This document shows, one piece after another, positions 1-5,872 of a stretch of DNA of 30,529 bases. The DNA comes from a virus. Under the pieces are notes generated by a model, which saw only the letters and a list, made by a program, of their open reading frames with translations, did not search any database and was not told the DNA's origin. A program made the translations under genes and the position numbers. The DNA lies in the IMG/VR virus record IMGVR_UViG_3300030101_003050, positions 9,125 to 39,653 of that record; one strand, 5' to 3'. How positions within the stretch are numbered: position 1 is the first letter of the stretch; each line of letters begins with the position of its first letter.

Positions 1-112
1 ATGGCTCATATCCTTTTGTAGATTTACCATCCCATTTACGGTGATAGTATTCTGGGTTCTTAAGCACTCTCATAAAACCATATAGGTTCATCATCTTTAG
101 TAATTTTAGCAT
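1..112 (-). CDS. Unknown protein, N-terminal fragment cut by the left edge
   Basis: An open frame starts with ATG at 112 and runs off position 1, giving 37 residues beginning MLKLLKMMNLYGFMRVLKNP and containing EYYHRKWDGKSTKGYEP. It lies 28 bases downstream of the helicase gene on the same strand, which fits the close spacing of the leftward operon. Two more Met codons follow soon after (residues 7 and 8), so the start is uncertain. I do not recognise the family; too little is present to judge function. Confidence 0.5.
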   Translation of the reverse strand, partial: MLKLLKMMNLYGFMRVLKNPEYYHRKWDGKSTKGYEP

Positions 113-140
113 AATTAATTAATTTAGTAGTTAGTTTTAT

Positions 141-1268
141 TTATCTATTCAAAGGGTTATAGTAAGTGACCTTGCTTTCATCAAAAGATTTAAGTGCACG
201 CTTTACCCATGTAACATCTTGTGTATTTTTATAACATAATATATGACATACCGCTGTCTCAGTAGGATTTAATCTTAATAACCTACCAATTCTTTGTGCT
301 GTTTTACGCTCATTACCATATGCATGCATTATAATACCTGATTTTAATTTTGGAATTGTAACACCTTCTGATAATTGTAAGACACAAGATAGCTGATAAA
401 TCCTTCCATCAGAAAATAACTCTAAATTATCTTCTGATTTGGGATTTTTAGAATGATAACTATATTTACATATTCTGTCTGCTTGTGCTTGAGTATTAGC
501 AAAGACAATACATTTAGTGTCAATGTTTTTTAGCATACTCTTTACATAGCTCTCTTTACTTGTATAATCCATTAGAGCTCTCATACGCATAATTCTAGAA
601 AACTGTATTTGTTTCTGTGTTTGTGCTTCTGCTACTCTACTGTTTATATAGTTATAATCCTTTTGTTCTGTTGTCCACCACACTCCTCCGTTTTTATTCT
701 TCTTCTTAAGTGTAGGCAATTTAGATAGTTCTAACTCATGTACTATGATCTTATAATCATTTAATATCTTTGAGTCAGTTGCAGCATCTACATTAAATAG
801 ATACTTCATGGGACAATATTTTTGAACCATTTTACCTTTTTCTGATTGCCTATCTTTTGGTGGTGTACCTGTCATACCAAGGATTCTACCTGAAAAATTA
901 CTTAGAAATGTATCATGTGATTCCTTAAGGCTGTGACATTCATCTAAATAAAGAAGATCATAAGACTTTGGATCTTTTTTCTTTAGTGATATATATGTAG
1001 TAAATTCTATGTGCTCTAATAATATAGTCTTATTCATAAGTTCTAATTCCTGTACCCATGAATCTTTAACAGACCACTTTGGTATAACAACCAAAGCTTT
1101 TATAAACTGATCATAAAAATTACTGAGGTGCTGTATAGCTATACGTGTTTTACCAACACCCATAGATATACCTAACCCACATCTATTATTTTTTATTGCA
1201 ATTGCTAATGCATCTGCTTGTACTATTTCTCTATTGCTCACGTTAGGAGTCTTAATAATTGTTTGCAT
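141..1268 (-). CDS. Superfamily 2 DNA/RNA helicase (DEAD-like / SNF2-like)
   Basis: A 375-aa ATP-dependent helicase or translocase, likely used in phage DNA replication, recombination or transcription. Numbered from the ATG used here, motif I is GVGKT at about 37-41, motif II (Walker B) is DECH at about 109-112, motif III-like TGTPP is at 133-137, and motif VI QRIGRLLR with the arginine finger is at about 325-332. Both RecA-like domains are therefore present and nothing looks broken. I prefer the ATG at 1268; an in-frame TTG seven codons upstream (1289) is the alternative. The gene is last before the cut gene and follows the tRNA cluster on the same strand. The helicase call is firm; the exact subfamily and role are not. 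Confidence 0.9.
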   Translation of the reverse strand: MQTIIKTPNVSNREIVQADALAIAIKNNRCGLGISMGVGKTRIAIQHLSNFYDQFIKALVVIPKWSVKDSWVQELELMNKTILLEHIEFTTYISLKKKDPKSYDLLYLDECHSLKESHDTFLSNFSGRILGMTGTPPKDRQSEKGKMVQKYCPMKYLFNVDAATDSKILNDYKIIVHELELSKLPTLKKKNKNGGVWWTTEQKDYNYINSRVAEAQTQKQIQFSRIMRMRALMDYTSKESYVKSMLKNIDTKCIVFANTQAQADRICKYSYHSKNPKSEDNLELFSDGRIYQLSCVLQLSEGVTIPKLKSGIIMHAYGNERKTAQRIGRLLRLNPTETAVCHILCYKNTQDVTWVKRALKSFDESKVTYYNPLNR

Positions 1269-1360
1269 ATGTATATTGAGATGAAACAAATTGCTATCCA
1301 GGTAACTATACCTGTATAATTAAATTTTCTTTTCATACTTTTTTTATTAGTTATTAAAGG

Positions 1361-1435
1361 TGCACCCTACAGGACTTGAACCTGTGACCTACTCATTATG
1401 AGTGAGTTGCTCTAACCTACTGAGCTAAGAGTGCA
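1361..1435 (-). tRNA. tRNA with CAT anticodon (elongator Met, or Ile2)
   Basis: Read on the minus strand, the sequence folds into a full cloverleaf. The acceptor arms TGCACTC/GGGTGCA pair with one G-T wobble, the anticodon stem ACTCA/TGAGT carries loop CTCATAA (anticodon CAT), and the T arm ACAGG/CCTGT carries TTCAAGT. It has a normal U1-A72 pair and lacks the GGG/CCC anticodon stem of initiator tRNA, so it is not an initiator. If a host lysidine synthase modified the C it would read AUA (Ile). No CCA is encoded. Confidence 0.93.
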
Positions 1436-1437
1436 AG

Positions 1438-1522
1438 TAGCCGGAGTGGGACTTGAACCCACACGGGCATACTGCCCAACAGATTTTAAGTCTGTCATGT
1501 CTACCTATTCCATCATCCGGCC
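1438..1522 (-). tRNA. tRNA-Leu (TAA anticodon)
   Basis: The minus-strand sequence folds as a class II tRNA. The acceptor is GGCCGGA/TCCGGCT with a G-T first pair, the anticodon stem ACAGA/TCTGT has loop CTTAAAA (anticodon TAA), a long variable arm GGGC..GCCC follows, and the T arm is GTGGG/CCCAC. It reads UUA, a very common leucine codon in this AT-rich genome. It lies 2 bases from tRNA-Met/Ile and 3 bases from tRNA-Arg, so the three are presumably processed from one transcript. Confidence 0.95.
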
Positions 1523-1525
1523 ATG

Positions 1526-1599
1526 TGATCCCACTAGGATTTGAACCTAGAACCTACAGCTTAGAAGGCTGTTGCTCTATCCAGTTGAGCTATGGGACC
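1526..1599 (-). tRNA. tRNA-Arg (TCT anticodon)
   Basis: On the minus strand the acceptor GGTCCCA/TGGGATC, anticodon stem ACAGC/GCTGT with loop CTTCTAA (anticodon TCT), and T arm CTAGG/CCTAG with TTCAAAT form a clean cloverleaf. It reads AGA, the dominant arginine codon in the genes here. It is first in the tRNA cluster and starts 6 bases after the stop codon of the HNH gene. Confidence 0.95.
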
Positions 1600-1605
1600 A
1601 TAAAT

Positions 1606-1875
1606 TTATGATCTTGAGCCTGAAAATCCTAATTCAAAAGATTCAGCTGGATGTTCTTCTATCCACATATGACAGTTTCTACAAACTGGTAACCATGTGG
1701 ATGTTTCTAAGTGGTATACACCACGGCCATGTTTATGATGAACATCTGTAGCGTGCAAAGTACACTTATGTATTTTTGCATGACAGATAGGGTTGTCTTG
1801 TAAATACTGCCTACGCTTTTTGCTATAGGCAGCATTTATTTTTGACATTTTATTTGAGACTTTTTTGATACTCAT
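1606..1875 (-). CDS. HNH endonuclease-like protein
   Basis: An 89-aa protein with a zinc-binding HNH layout: C31 and C38, then DVHHKHGR at 44-51, then WLPVCRNCHMWIEEHP with C65, C68, H69 and H75. This is the small phage HNH type, which cuts DNA in packaging, host-DNA breakdown or homing. I keep the ATG at 1875, overlapping the upstream gene by 26 bases, because the IKKVSNKMSKINAAYSKKRR stretch looks like the basic N-terminus usual for this family; ATG 1848 is the alternative. It sits directly before the tRNA cluster, where homing-type HNH genes are also found. The fold is likely; the biological role is unknown. Confidence 0.82.
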   Translation of the reverse strand: MSIKKVSNKMSKINAAYSKKRRQYLQDNPICHAKIHKCTLHATDVHHKHGRGVYHLETSTWLPVCRNCHMWIEEHPAESFELGFSGSRS

Positions 1876-2392
1876 TTGGTTTGATTGTAAAAAAGTTTCT
1901 AGGTAATAAACCTAAAGACATAAATTTTAAAACTACATCTTCATAGGTTATACCTAAGTCTTTGAATGTAAACGTATTCTTGAAATCATCTAAAGTTTCT
2001 TCTGCAGGTATACTTGCAATATACTGTGCTAAAGGACTGTGTTTAAATGTATTGCTAAGATAAGCATTTATTTTCTTATTGCTTATCATTTGCTTCCATC
2101 TATTTATTTCTTTTTGCCCACGTTTCCATACTCTGGTTATTCTACGTCTTTTGTCCCAATGAAGCTTCTTAACTTCTTCAGGTTTATAGACATTGAGACC
2201 ATGTAGGACACGTTTAAACAAAAAATGTTGATAAGGATTAAGTTTACTGTATTCAAAAGAATTTATTAGAGATGGTGGATGTAACTGGTATTCAGAATAC
2301 AATCCTAAATATTGGTAACGCTCTATGCGTCTGGATAATTTTAGTTCTCTATCATTTAGTTTTAGTTTTTGGATTTGTTCATGAGATAACAT
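1850..2392 (-). CDS. Conserved-looking basic phage protein, function unknown
   Basis: A 180-aa soluble protein rich in Lys, Arg and aromatic residues. A strongly basic middle (about residues 75-105, with KKLHWDKRRRITRVWKRG) could bind nucleic acid. There is no signal peptide or membrane segment and no catalytic motif that I can name. It follows the terminator-flanked SSB-like gene and overlaps the HNH gene by 26 bases, so the two are probably translated from one message. The ATG at 2392 is the first in frame. Confidence 0.75.
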   Translation of the reverse strand: MLSHEQIQKLKLNDRELKLSRRIERYQYLGLYSEYQLHPPSLINSFEYSKLNPYQHFLFKRVLHGLNVYKPEEVKKLHWDKRRRITRVWKRGQKEINRWKQMISNKKINAYLSNTFKHSPLAQYIASIPAEETLDDFKNTFTFKDLGITYEDVVLKFMSLGLLPRNFFTIKPNEYQKSLK

Positions 2393-2433
2393 ACTGTTTA
2401 TTTTAGATATTAGTGATTTAATTAATGGTGTGT

Positions 2434-2473
2434 AAAAAATGTGGGTAGGTAGCTACTTAATTCACTACCTACC
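2434..2473 (-). terminator. Rho-independent terminator after the SSB-like gene
   Basis: A perfect 9-bp inverted repeat, GGTAGGTAG (2444-2452) and CTACCTACC (2465-2473), has a 12-base loop. On the minus strand it is followed, after four bases, by six T. It begins 24 bases after the stop codon of the gene at 2497-3081. Confidence 0.8.
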
Positions 2474-2496
2474 TCAGCATTCTTCAGAAAAACTTA

Positions 2497-3081
2497 TTAA
2501 AGTTCAAAGGTTTCTTCTTCAAGAACCTCTTCTTTTTCTTCAACTACGTCTTCAACTACTGCATCACTAGTATCTTCTGTCTCAACTTCATTTTCTTTCT
2601 CATCAACGTTGATTCCAAAAGCTTCTGCTGTTTTACCAGCTTCAATCTTTACTGCTGTCTCAGATCCATTAGCTTCTCTAATGTCTTGTCCATTAGTGTG
2701 AGCTAATAATACATCTTCTGCATCCACATTTGGTACAAAAAATGTTTTCCTATAAATAGGTTGACCATCTACACAGCATATAATACCTGTATCACCAGCA
2801 TATTTATAATCTCTATCTGGATCATTTTTGCTAAACGGTTCTAATTGTTCTCTAATTATAATCTTACCTGATAATGATTCTCCAGCTTTGAAGCCCATTT
2901 CTTGTAAGTCTTCTAGCTTACCGTGTATTAGAGTTGATACGTTTGAGCTTTTAACCCAACCATTAACTCCAAACGTTACTCTCTTCTGGCCTAGTCTTAC
3001 ATAGCCATACTCTGAATTACTACTTGATTGACGGATAACATTTCCCATGTCATCAGCAATGATGTTTACTTGATTTTGCAT
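2497..3081 (-). CDS. Candidate single-stranded DNA-binding protein with acidic C-terminal tail
   Basis: A 194-aa protein starting MQNQVNII. The first 120 or so residues are mixed-charge and beta-rich by eye (VRLGQKRVTFGVNGW, LSGKIIIREQL, GQPIYRKTFFV), compatible with an OB-like domain. From about 158 the chain becomes almost purely acidic, ending LEEETFEL. An OB domain followed by an acidic tail with a hydrophobic tip is the layout of phage and bacterial SSBs (T7 gp2.5, T4 gp32, E. coli SSB), whose tip recruits replication partners. The frame extends 17 codons further upstream into the preceding gene, but the ATG at 3081 has an A/T-rich leader and leaves the neighbour intact. It has its own terminator downstream. 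The SSB role is inference from architecture; no sequence family was confirmed. Confidence 0.8.
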   Translation of the reverse strand: MQNQVNIIADDMGNVIRQSSSNSEYGYVRLGQKRVTFGVNGWVKSSNVSTLIHGKLEDLQEMGFKAGESLSGKIIIREQLEPFSKNDPDRDYKYAGDTGIICCVDGQPIYRKTFFVPNVDAEDVLLAHTNGQDIREANGSETAVKIEAGKTAEAFGINVDEKENEVETEDTSDAVVEDVVEEKEEVLEEETFEL

Positions 3082-3125
3082 TTTTAAAAAATTTAAATGG
3101 ATTAATAAAATAATTGATTGATGAT

Positions 3126-3395
3126 TTAGCAATCATCTGAATGAAAATACGGGTCTTCCAGTTTTTCATATGCTTCTAGTTCATCTAATGCAGGTTCATG
3201 TTCTTCAATATGTTCTATTGATACTTTCTCTACTTTAGTGTTACTTTCTGCAAATGTGTTATAAAAAGGATTAACCACTTCTTTAGTATACGCTGAACTA
3301 AGGCCATTAAGATCATTGTACTCATCATCTGTTAATGCTAAGTACTGCTCTACTGAACACTCAATTATTCTGCCATTTGGAAGTTGTATTATCAT
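3126..3395 (-). CDS. Small acidic protein, function unknown
   Basis: An 89-aa acidic protein starting MIIQLPNGRIIECSVEQYLAL and ending YFHSDDC. The opening looks like a short beta hairpin followed by a helix (LTDDEYNDL). It has no membrane segment or recognisable motif. It lies 44 bases upstream of the SSB-like gene on the same strand, so it may belong to the same replication unit. About 26 bases upstream of its start, on the minus strand, is a TATATTAT box (3428-3421) resembling the phage promoter motif seen elsewhere in the window. Confidence 0.72.
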   Translation of the reverse strand: MIIQLPNGRIIECSVEQYLALTDDEYNDLNGLSSAYTKEVVNPFYNTFAESNTKVEKVSIEHIEEHEPALDELEAYEKLEDPYFHSDDC

Positions 3396-3489
3396 TCTTT
3401 ATTTTATTGCTGTAAAGATAATAATATAAACTTCTTTGAGTCAGTATATATGAATGTATTTTAGTTCAATTGAAAAATAATAAGCATAT

Positions 3490-3501
3490 ATATAGCTAAC
3501 G
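3490..3501 (-). repeat. 12-base motif CGTTAGCTATAT, copy 1
   Basis: On the minus strand the 12-mer CGTTAGCTATAT starts 2 bases after the stop codon of the winged-helix gene. Identical copies lie at 5581-5592 and 18138-18149 on the plus strand. All three are in gene-free DNA. Confidence 0.7.
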
Positions 3502-3503
3502 TT

Positions 3504-3755
3504 TTACAATATTTGTAGCTTTCTGCCTATTCTAGATATATATTTATGTTGTTTTAACTCTTTTAACCATCTTTTGATAGAAGATTGACTTGAGTCAGCA
3601 TCATCAGCTAATGTGCTAATAGATGGCCAACATAATCTGTTTTTGTTTGCATAGCAACATAAAATACTATACAAACCTTTTGCCTGAATAGATAGATTTG
3701 GATCTGTTAAAACTTTATGTTTAACAATTCCATATCTACTGCTCTTCTTGAACAT
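3504..3755 (-). CDS. Winged-helix DNA-binding protein (HTH_36 / replication-initiator type)
   Basis: An 83-aa protein with the layout of the helix-turn-helix domain found in phage and plasmid replication initiators and DnaD-like proteins. It has YGIVKHKVLTDPNLSIQAKGLY, then CWPSISTLADDADSSQSSIK as the HTH, then a wing KELKQHKYISR. Such proteins bind an origin or act as regulators. Only the DNA-binding domain is present; many relatives carry a C-terminal region of 100 residues or more, so this is either a compact form or a shortened copy. It overlaps the upstream gene by 20 bases, and the N-terminus fits the family, so the ATG at 3755 is kept. A 12-base repeat follows its stop codon. Confidence 0.8.
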   Translation of the reverse strand: MFKKSSRYGIVKHKVLTDPNLSIQAKGLYSILCCYANKNRLCWPSISTLADDADSSQSSIKRWLKELKQHKYISRIGRKLQIL

Positions 3756-3924
3756 GATCTTTTAATAATCTAAGCATAGCTAAGTTATTATCTTGCTCAG
3801 ATTGTAATTTAAGATCTTTTAAAAAGAACTTTGTATTCATATAAGGCCCAAAATGTTTATGTTCATCTTGTTCCTTAAAGCTTTTATACTCTTTTTTAAT
3901 TAATGTTATTGATAATTTAGGCAT
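3736..3924 (-). CDS. Small unknown protein
   Basis: A 62-aa lysine- and glutamine-containing protein starting MPKLSITLIKKEYKSFKEQD and ending KDHVQEEQ, probably mostly helical. There is one base between its start and the upstream stop, and it overlaps the winged-helix gene by 20 bases, so the three genes form one operon. I see no known motif. It could be a partner of the winged-helix protein, but only position supports that. Confidence 0.62.
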   Translation of the reverse strand: MPKLSITLIKKEYKSFKEQDEHKHFGPYMNTKFFLKDLKLQSEQDNNLAMLRLLKDHVQEEQ

Positions 3925-3925
3925 A

Positions 3926-4471
3926 TTAAAAGTTATCTGGGTTATCTATATGTTCTGTTGTACACAGACTAAGCTCTGTCTGTCTACCATTCTTATAATA
4001 CTTTATAGCATTTTTAGTAATTCTGGTACAAAACATAGGATTTGTTTCATGTTCAACCTTTTTTAACTCTTTATTAGCATCATGATATAATAGATCAACT
4101 TTTATTCTGCTATAAAAAGGATTAAACTCTTTATCTGTTGACCAAGATGAATCACCTGTTACTATACCATATACTAATGTATGATCAGTAGGTAATAAAC
4201 CCATATCTTCTAATATATCAACCTCATACTCTTTACCTACGTGGTAAGTTGGAGGTTTAACCTTAACATAATCACCAATTTTAAGTGACTTATATTCTTT
4301 TTCTAATAACATTAGATGTATTATAGCCTCTATTGAGGAGACTGACAAATCATTTGCCAATATTTGTAATACATGTCTACTATTACTGCTAACTCTAAAT
4401 TGACCAGAGTCAACAACTTTTTTAAATATAGTATGTACTACGTCTTTATGTAATGTATAAGTATCTGACAT
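3926..4471 (-). CDS. Unknown protein, possibly with a small beta-barrel domain
   Basis: A 181-aa soluble protein. Residues 1-60 look helical (HKDVVHTIFKKVV, SIEAIIHLMLLEKEY). The middle contains LKIGDYVKVKPP followed by a beta-rich stretch, which resembles the opening of SH3/KOW-like barrels. No catalytic motif is visible. It is the first gene after the palindrome and hairpin region at 4493-4637, so its message would start with a structured leader. The ATG at 4471 follows an A-rich leader. Function unknown. Confidence 0.72.
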   Translation of the reverse strand: MSDTYTLHKDVVHTIFKKVVDSGQFRVSSNSRHVLQILANDLSVSSIEAIIHLMLLEKEYKSLKIGDYVKVKPPTYHVGKEYEVDILEDMGLLPTDHTLVYGIVTGDSSWSTDKEFNPFYSRIKVDLLYHDANKELKKVEHETNPMFCTRITKNAIKYYKNGRQTELSLCTTEHIDNPDNF

Positions 4472-4492
4472 AATTTAATTTTTAGTTATCAG

Positions 4493-4536
4493 AGAGCACA
4501 TACAGAAAACAAGTATGAGAAAACTGTATGGCTCCT
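4493..4536. other. Hairpin in the leader of the 3926-4471 gene
   Basis: The arms CATACAG and CTGTATG pair perfectly (7 bp) and extend by GAGC/GCTC across a one-base bulge. The loop is 18 bases. There is no T run after it on either strand, so it is not a simple terminator. On the minus strand it would lie about 20 to 65 bases before the start codon at 4471, as a leader structure. Confidence 0.5.
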
Positions 4537-4563
4537 GACATTGATTACACACAATCAACACAA

Positions 4564-4637
4564 CTCCACAAGACCTAACTACACTAGCATTATAAATTAA
4601 TTATAATACTGGTGTTGTTAGTGGTCCACGTGTGGAA
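4564..4637. repeat. Long imperfect palindrome with AT-rich centre
   Basis: The two halves, 4572-4598 and 4599-4626, are imperfect reverse complements. The left half has GACC, TAAC, ACAC and ATTATAA in order, and the right half mirrors each of them. Pairing continues outward as CTCCACA against TGTGGA with small bulges. The centre is TTATAAATTAATTATAA. It fills the gap just after the stop codon of the membrane-protein gene. It could be a cruciform-type protein-binding site, a transcription-coupled hairpin or an origin element. Confidence 0.6.
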
Positions 4638-4640
4638 CTT

Positions 4641-4967
4641 TTACTTTTTATGGAATTCAATGGCAACGAATGGTAATACTAATACCCACTTATTATAGTG
4701 ACTAAACGATCCATCCACACCAAAAGCAAATCCAAAGACTGGTATAAACTCTGTTGTTATTTTTGGTAATAGCTTTGTCTTACGCATCATTGTTAAATAA
4801 AATATTGCATTTAACCATGCTATGATTAGTATAACTGATTCAAATAAGAATTTACCAAAACCTAGCCAACCATTATAATAATAGTTGCCCAATATTACTG
4901 CGGTTAATCCAAATGGTATTACTACCACGAATAACCATTTTATGCATACTCTGAAGAATGTTTTCAT
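4641..4967 (-). CDS. Small integral membrane protein
   Basis: A 108-aa protein with two clear membrane segments, about residues 11-29 (WLFVVVIPFGLTAVILG) and 38-60 (GKFLFESVILIIAWLNAIFY), and a weaker hydrophobic stretch at 93-104. A short basic loop (MMRKTKLLPK) follows the second segment. It starts 10 bases after the stop of the lipoprotein gene and is surely co-transcribed with it, so the two may act together at the host envelope. A holin is possible, but the endolysin lies far away on the other strand. I therefore favour an envelope-modifying or exclusion role, by inference only. Confidence 0.75.
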   Translation of the reverse strand: MKTFFRVCIKWLFVVVIPFGLTAVILGNYYYNGWLGFGKFLFESVILIIAWLNAIFYLTMMRKTKLLPKITTEFIPVFGFAFGVDGSFSHYNKWVLVLPFVAIEFHKK

Positions 4968-4977
4968 AATTGTTTTT

Positions 4978-5463
4978 TTAATTGTAGAAGATAATAGTAT
5001 CTCCTGAGTTAATATTTGTGTTTAGATCCCACGTCTTAAGATAAAACCCTAATGTACCATAGGTAGCATTATAGCCAGAAATATCAGGTTCAGCTGATGG
5101 ATAAAAGTAATCATTTGTACTATGTATTTCTATATCTGGTTGTGAAATCATTGAATTGAGGTTCCATTGCAACCATATATCATCACCATTTGATACGCAT
5201 TGATCACCATGTTCTGGTGTACAATCAGCCATAAATGAACTAAAGCTGGTATCCCATTTAGTTTGAGCGGTTACATTATTACTATCTATATCATAATAAC
5301 CTCTATATACCCAATGATTGTTTTGATAATCATACGCTTTAGTATATAACGATACATCTGTATTAGATAGTAGTTCTTGAACTGGACATATTGGTTCAAG
5401 TTCTTCCTTTTGACAGGAAGTAAACGATAGGAGAATGCCTATACATATAATTAATTGTTTCAT
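4978..5463 (-). CDS. Phage-encoded lipoprotein with a Bacteroidota surface-export signal
   Basis: A 161-aa precursor. Residues 1-16 form a lipoprotein signal peptide (MKQLIICIGILLSFTS) ending at lipidated C17, with a loose lipobox as is usual in Bacteroidota. The mature protein begins C-Q-K-E-E, which matches the lipoprotein export signal (Cys-x-Lys-[Asp/Glu]2) known from Capnocytophaga and relatives to send lipoproteins to the outer leaflet of the outer membrane. The rest is polar and aromatic-rich with further cysteines and no known domain. It is followed at once by a membrane-protein gene. Phage T5 uses a lipoprotein (Llp) to block its receptor, so superinfection exclusion is a reasonable inference; a role in release or host interaction is also possible. 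Confidence 0.82.
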   Translation of the reverse strand: MKQLIICIGILLSFTSCQKEELEPICPVQELLSNTDVSLYTKAYDYQNNHWVYRGYYDIDSNNVTAQTKWDTSFSSFMADCTPEHGDQCVSNGDDIWLQWNLNSMISQPDIEIHSTNDYFYPSAEPDISGYNATYGTLGFYLKTWDLNTNINSGDTIIFYN

Positions 5464-5580
5464 ATTTACTTGTTTATTTATTTGTGCAATATTGCGGGTA
5501 CTATGCCTATTATCCTATAGAGAGAGAGACATAACACCATTATTTAGTATTGTTGCTTGTATTAAGGGCTAATACCATTA

Positions 5581-5592
5581 CGTTAGCTATAT
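5581..5592 (+). repeat. 12-base motif CGTTAGCTATAT, copy 2
   Basis: Identical to the copies at 3490-3501 (minus strand) and 18138-18149. Here it is not next to a stop codon, and TATATTAT follows one base later. Confidence 0.7.
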
Positions 5593-5732
5593 TTATATTA
5601 TAGGTACTGATAATTATAACAGTAGTGGTAAAAGGTGGTATTTTGTGGGTATAAGACCTATCTTTTTGTGTTACACACACATAAAATAAAATTTTACCAC
5701 AGTTTTATGCAATAAATTGGCATAACGTGCTA

Positions 5733-5757
5733 TAGCTGGGGAGAAGATAGCAGTAAC
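5733..5757 (+). repeat. Imperfect 25-base direct repeat, copy 1
   Basis: This begins TAGCTGGGGAGAAGA and continues TAGCAGTAAC. The partner at 6267-6291 begins TAGCTGGGGAGCAGA and continues ATAGTAGAAC. The pair flanks the gene at 5873-6202, one copy on each side. Confidence 0.6.
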
Positions 5758-5798
5758 TGTAGTTAGCAGAGAAGAAAGCAGATAAAATAGCAGTAACT
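5747..5798 (+). repeat. AGCAG iteron-like cluster
   Basis: ATAGCAGTAACT occurs exactly at 5747-5758 and again at 5787-5798, 40 bases apart. AGCAG itself occurs at 5749, 5765, 5777 and 5789, at spacings of 16, 12 and 12. Such spaced repeats are typical of binding sites for an initiator or repressor. Confidence 0.5.
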
Positions 5799-5838
5799 TT
5801 TACTTGCATGCATTGCTTTTACTCTGTTAACTAAAAGA

Positions 5839-5862
5839 CAACAGAGCTGTTACACTCTGTTG
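5839..5862 (-). terminator. Hairpin after the 5873-6202 gene, likely terminator
   Basis: CAACAGAG (5839-5846) and CTCTGTTG (5855-5862) form a perfect 8-bp stem with an 8-base loop, 10 bases after the stop codon at 5873. The minus-strand tail is only TCTTTT, so termination may be weak. Confidence 0.55.
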
Positions 5863-5872
5863 CCTATTGTTA

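Larger units (their letters stand above)
5464..5872. other. 409-base gene-free region with several repeats
   Basis: I see no credible reading frame here. It holds the second copy of the 12-base motif (5581-5592) followed at once by TATATTAT (5594-5601). A 9-bp inverted repeat, GTGGTAAAA (5625-5633) with TTTTACCAC (5692-5700), encloses a smaller TGTGT/ACACA hairpin. Further right are an AGCAG cluster (5749-5793), a TGCATGCA palindrome (5805-5812) and a hairpin at 5839-5862. This density of structure suggests a control region, an origin or a small structured RNA. Confidence 0.6.

Noticed and set aside
1269-1289. TTG start for the helicase
   Set aside because: The ATG seven codons later gives a complete helicase; no ribosome-binding evidence separates them, so the standard codon was chosen.
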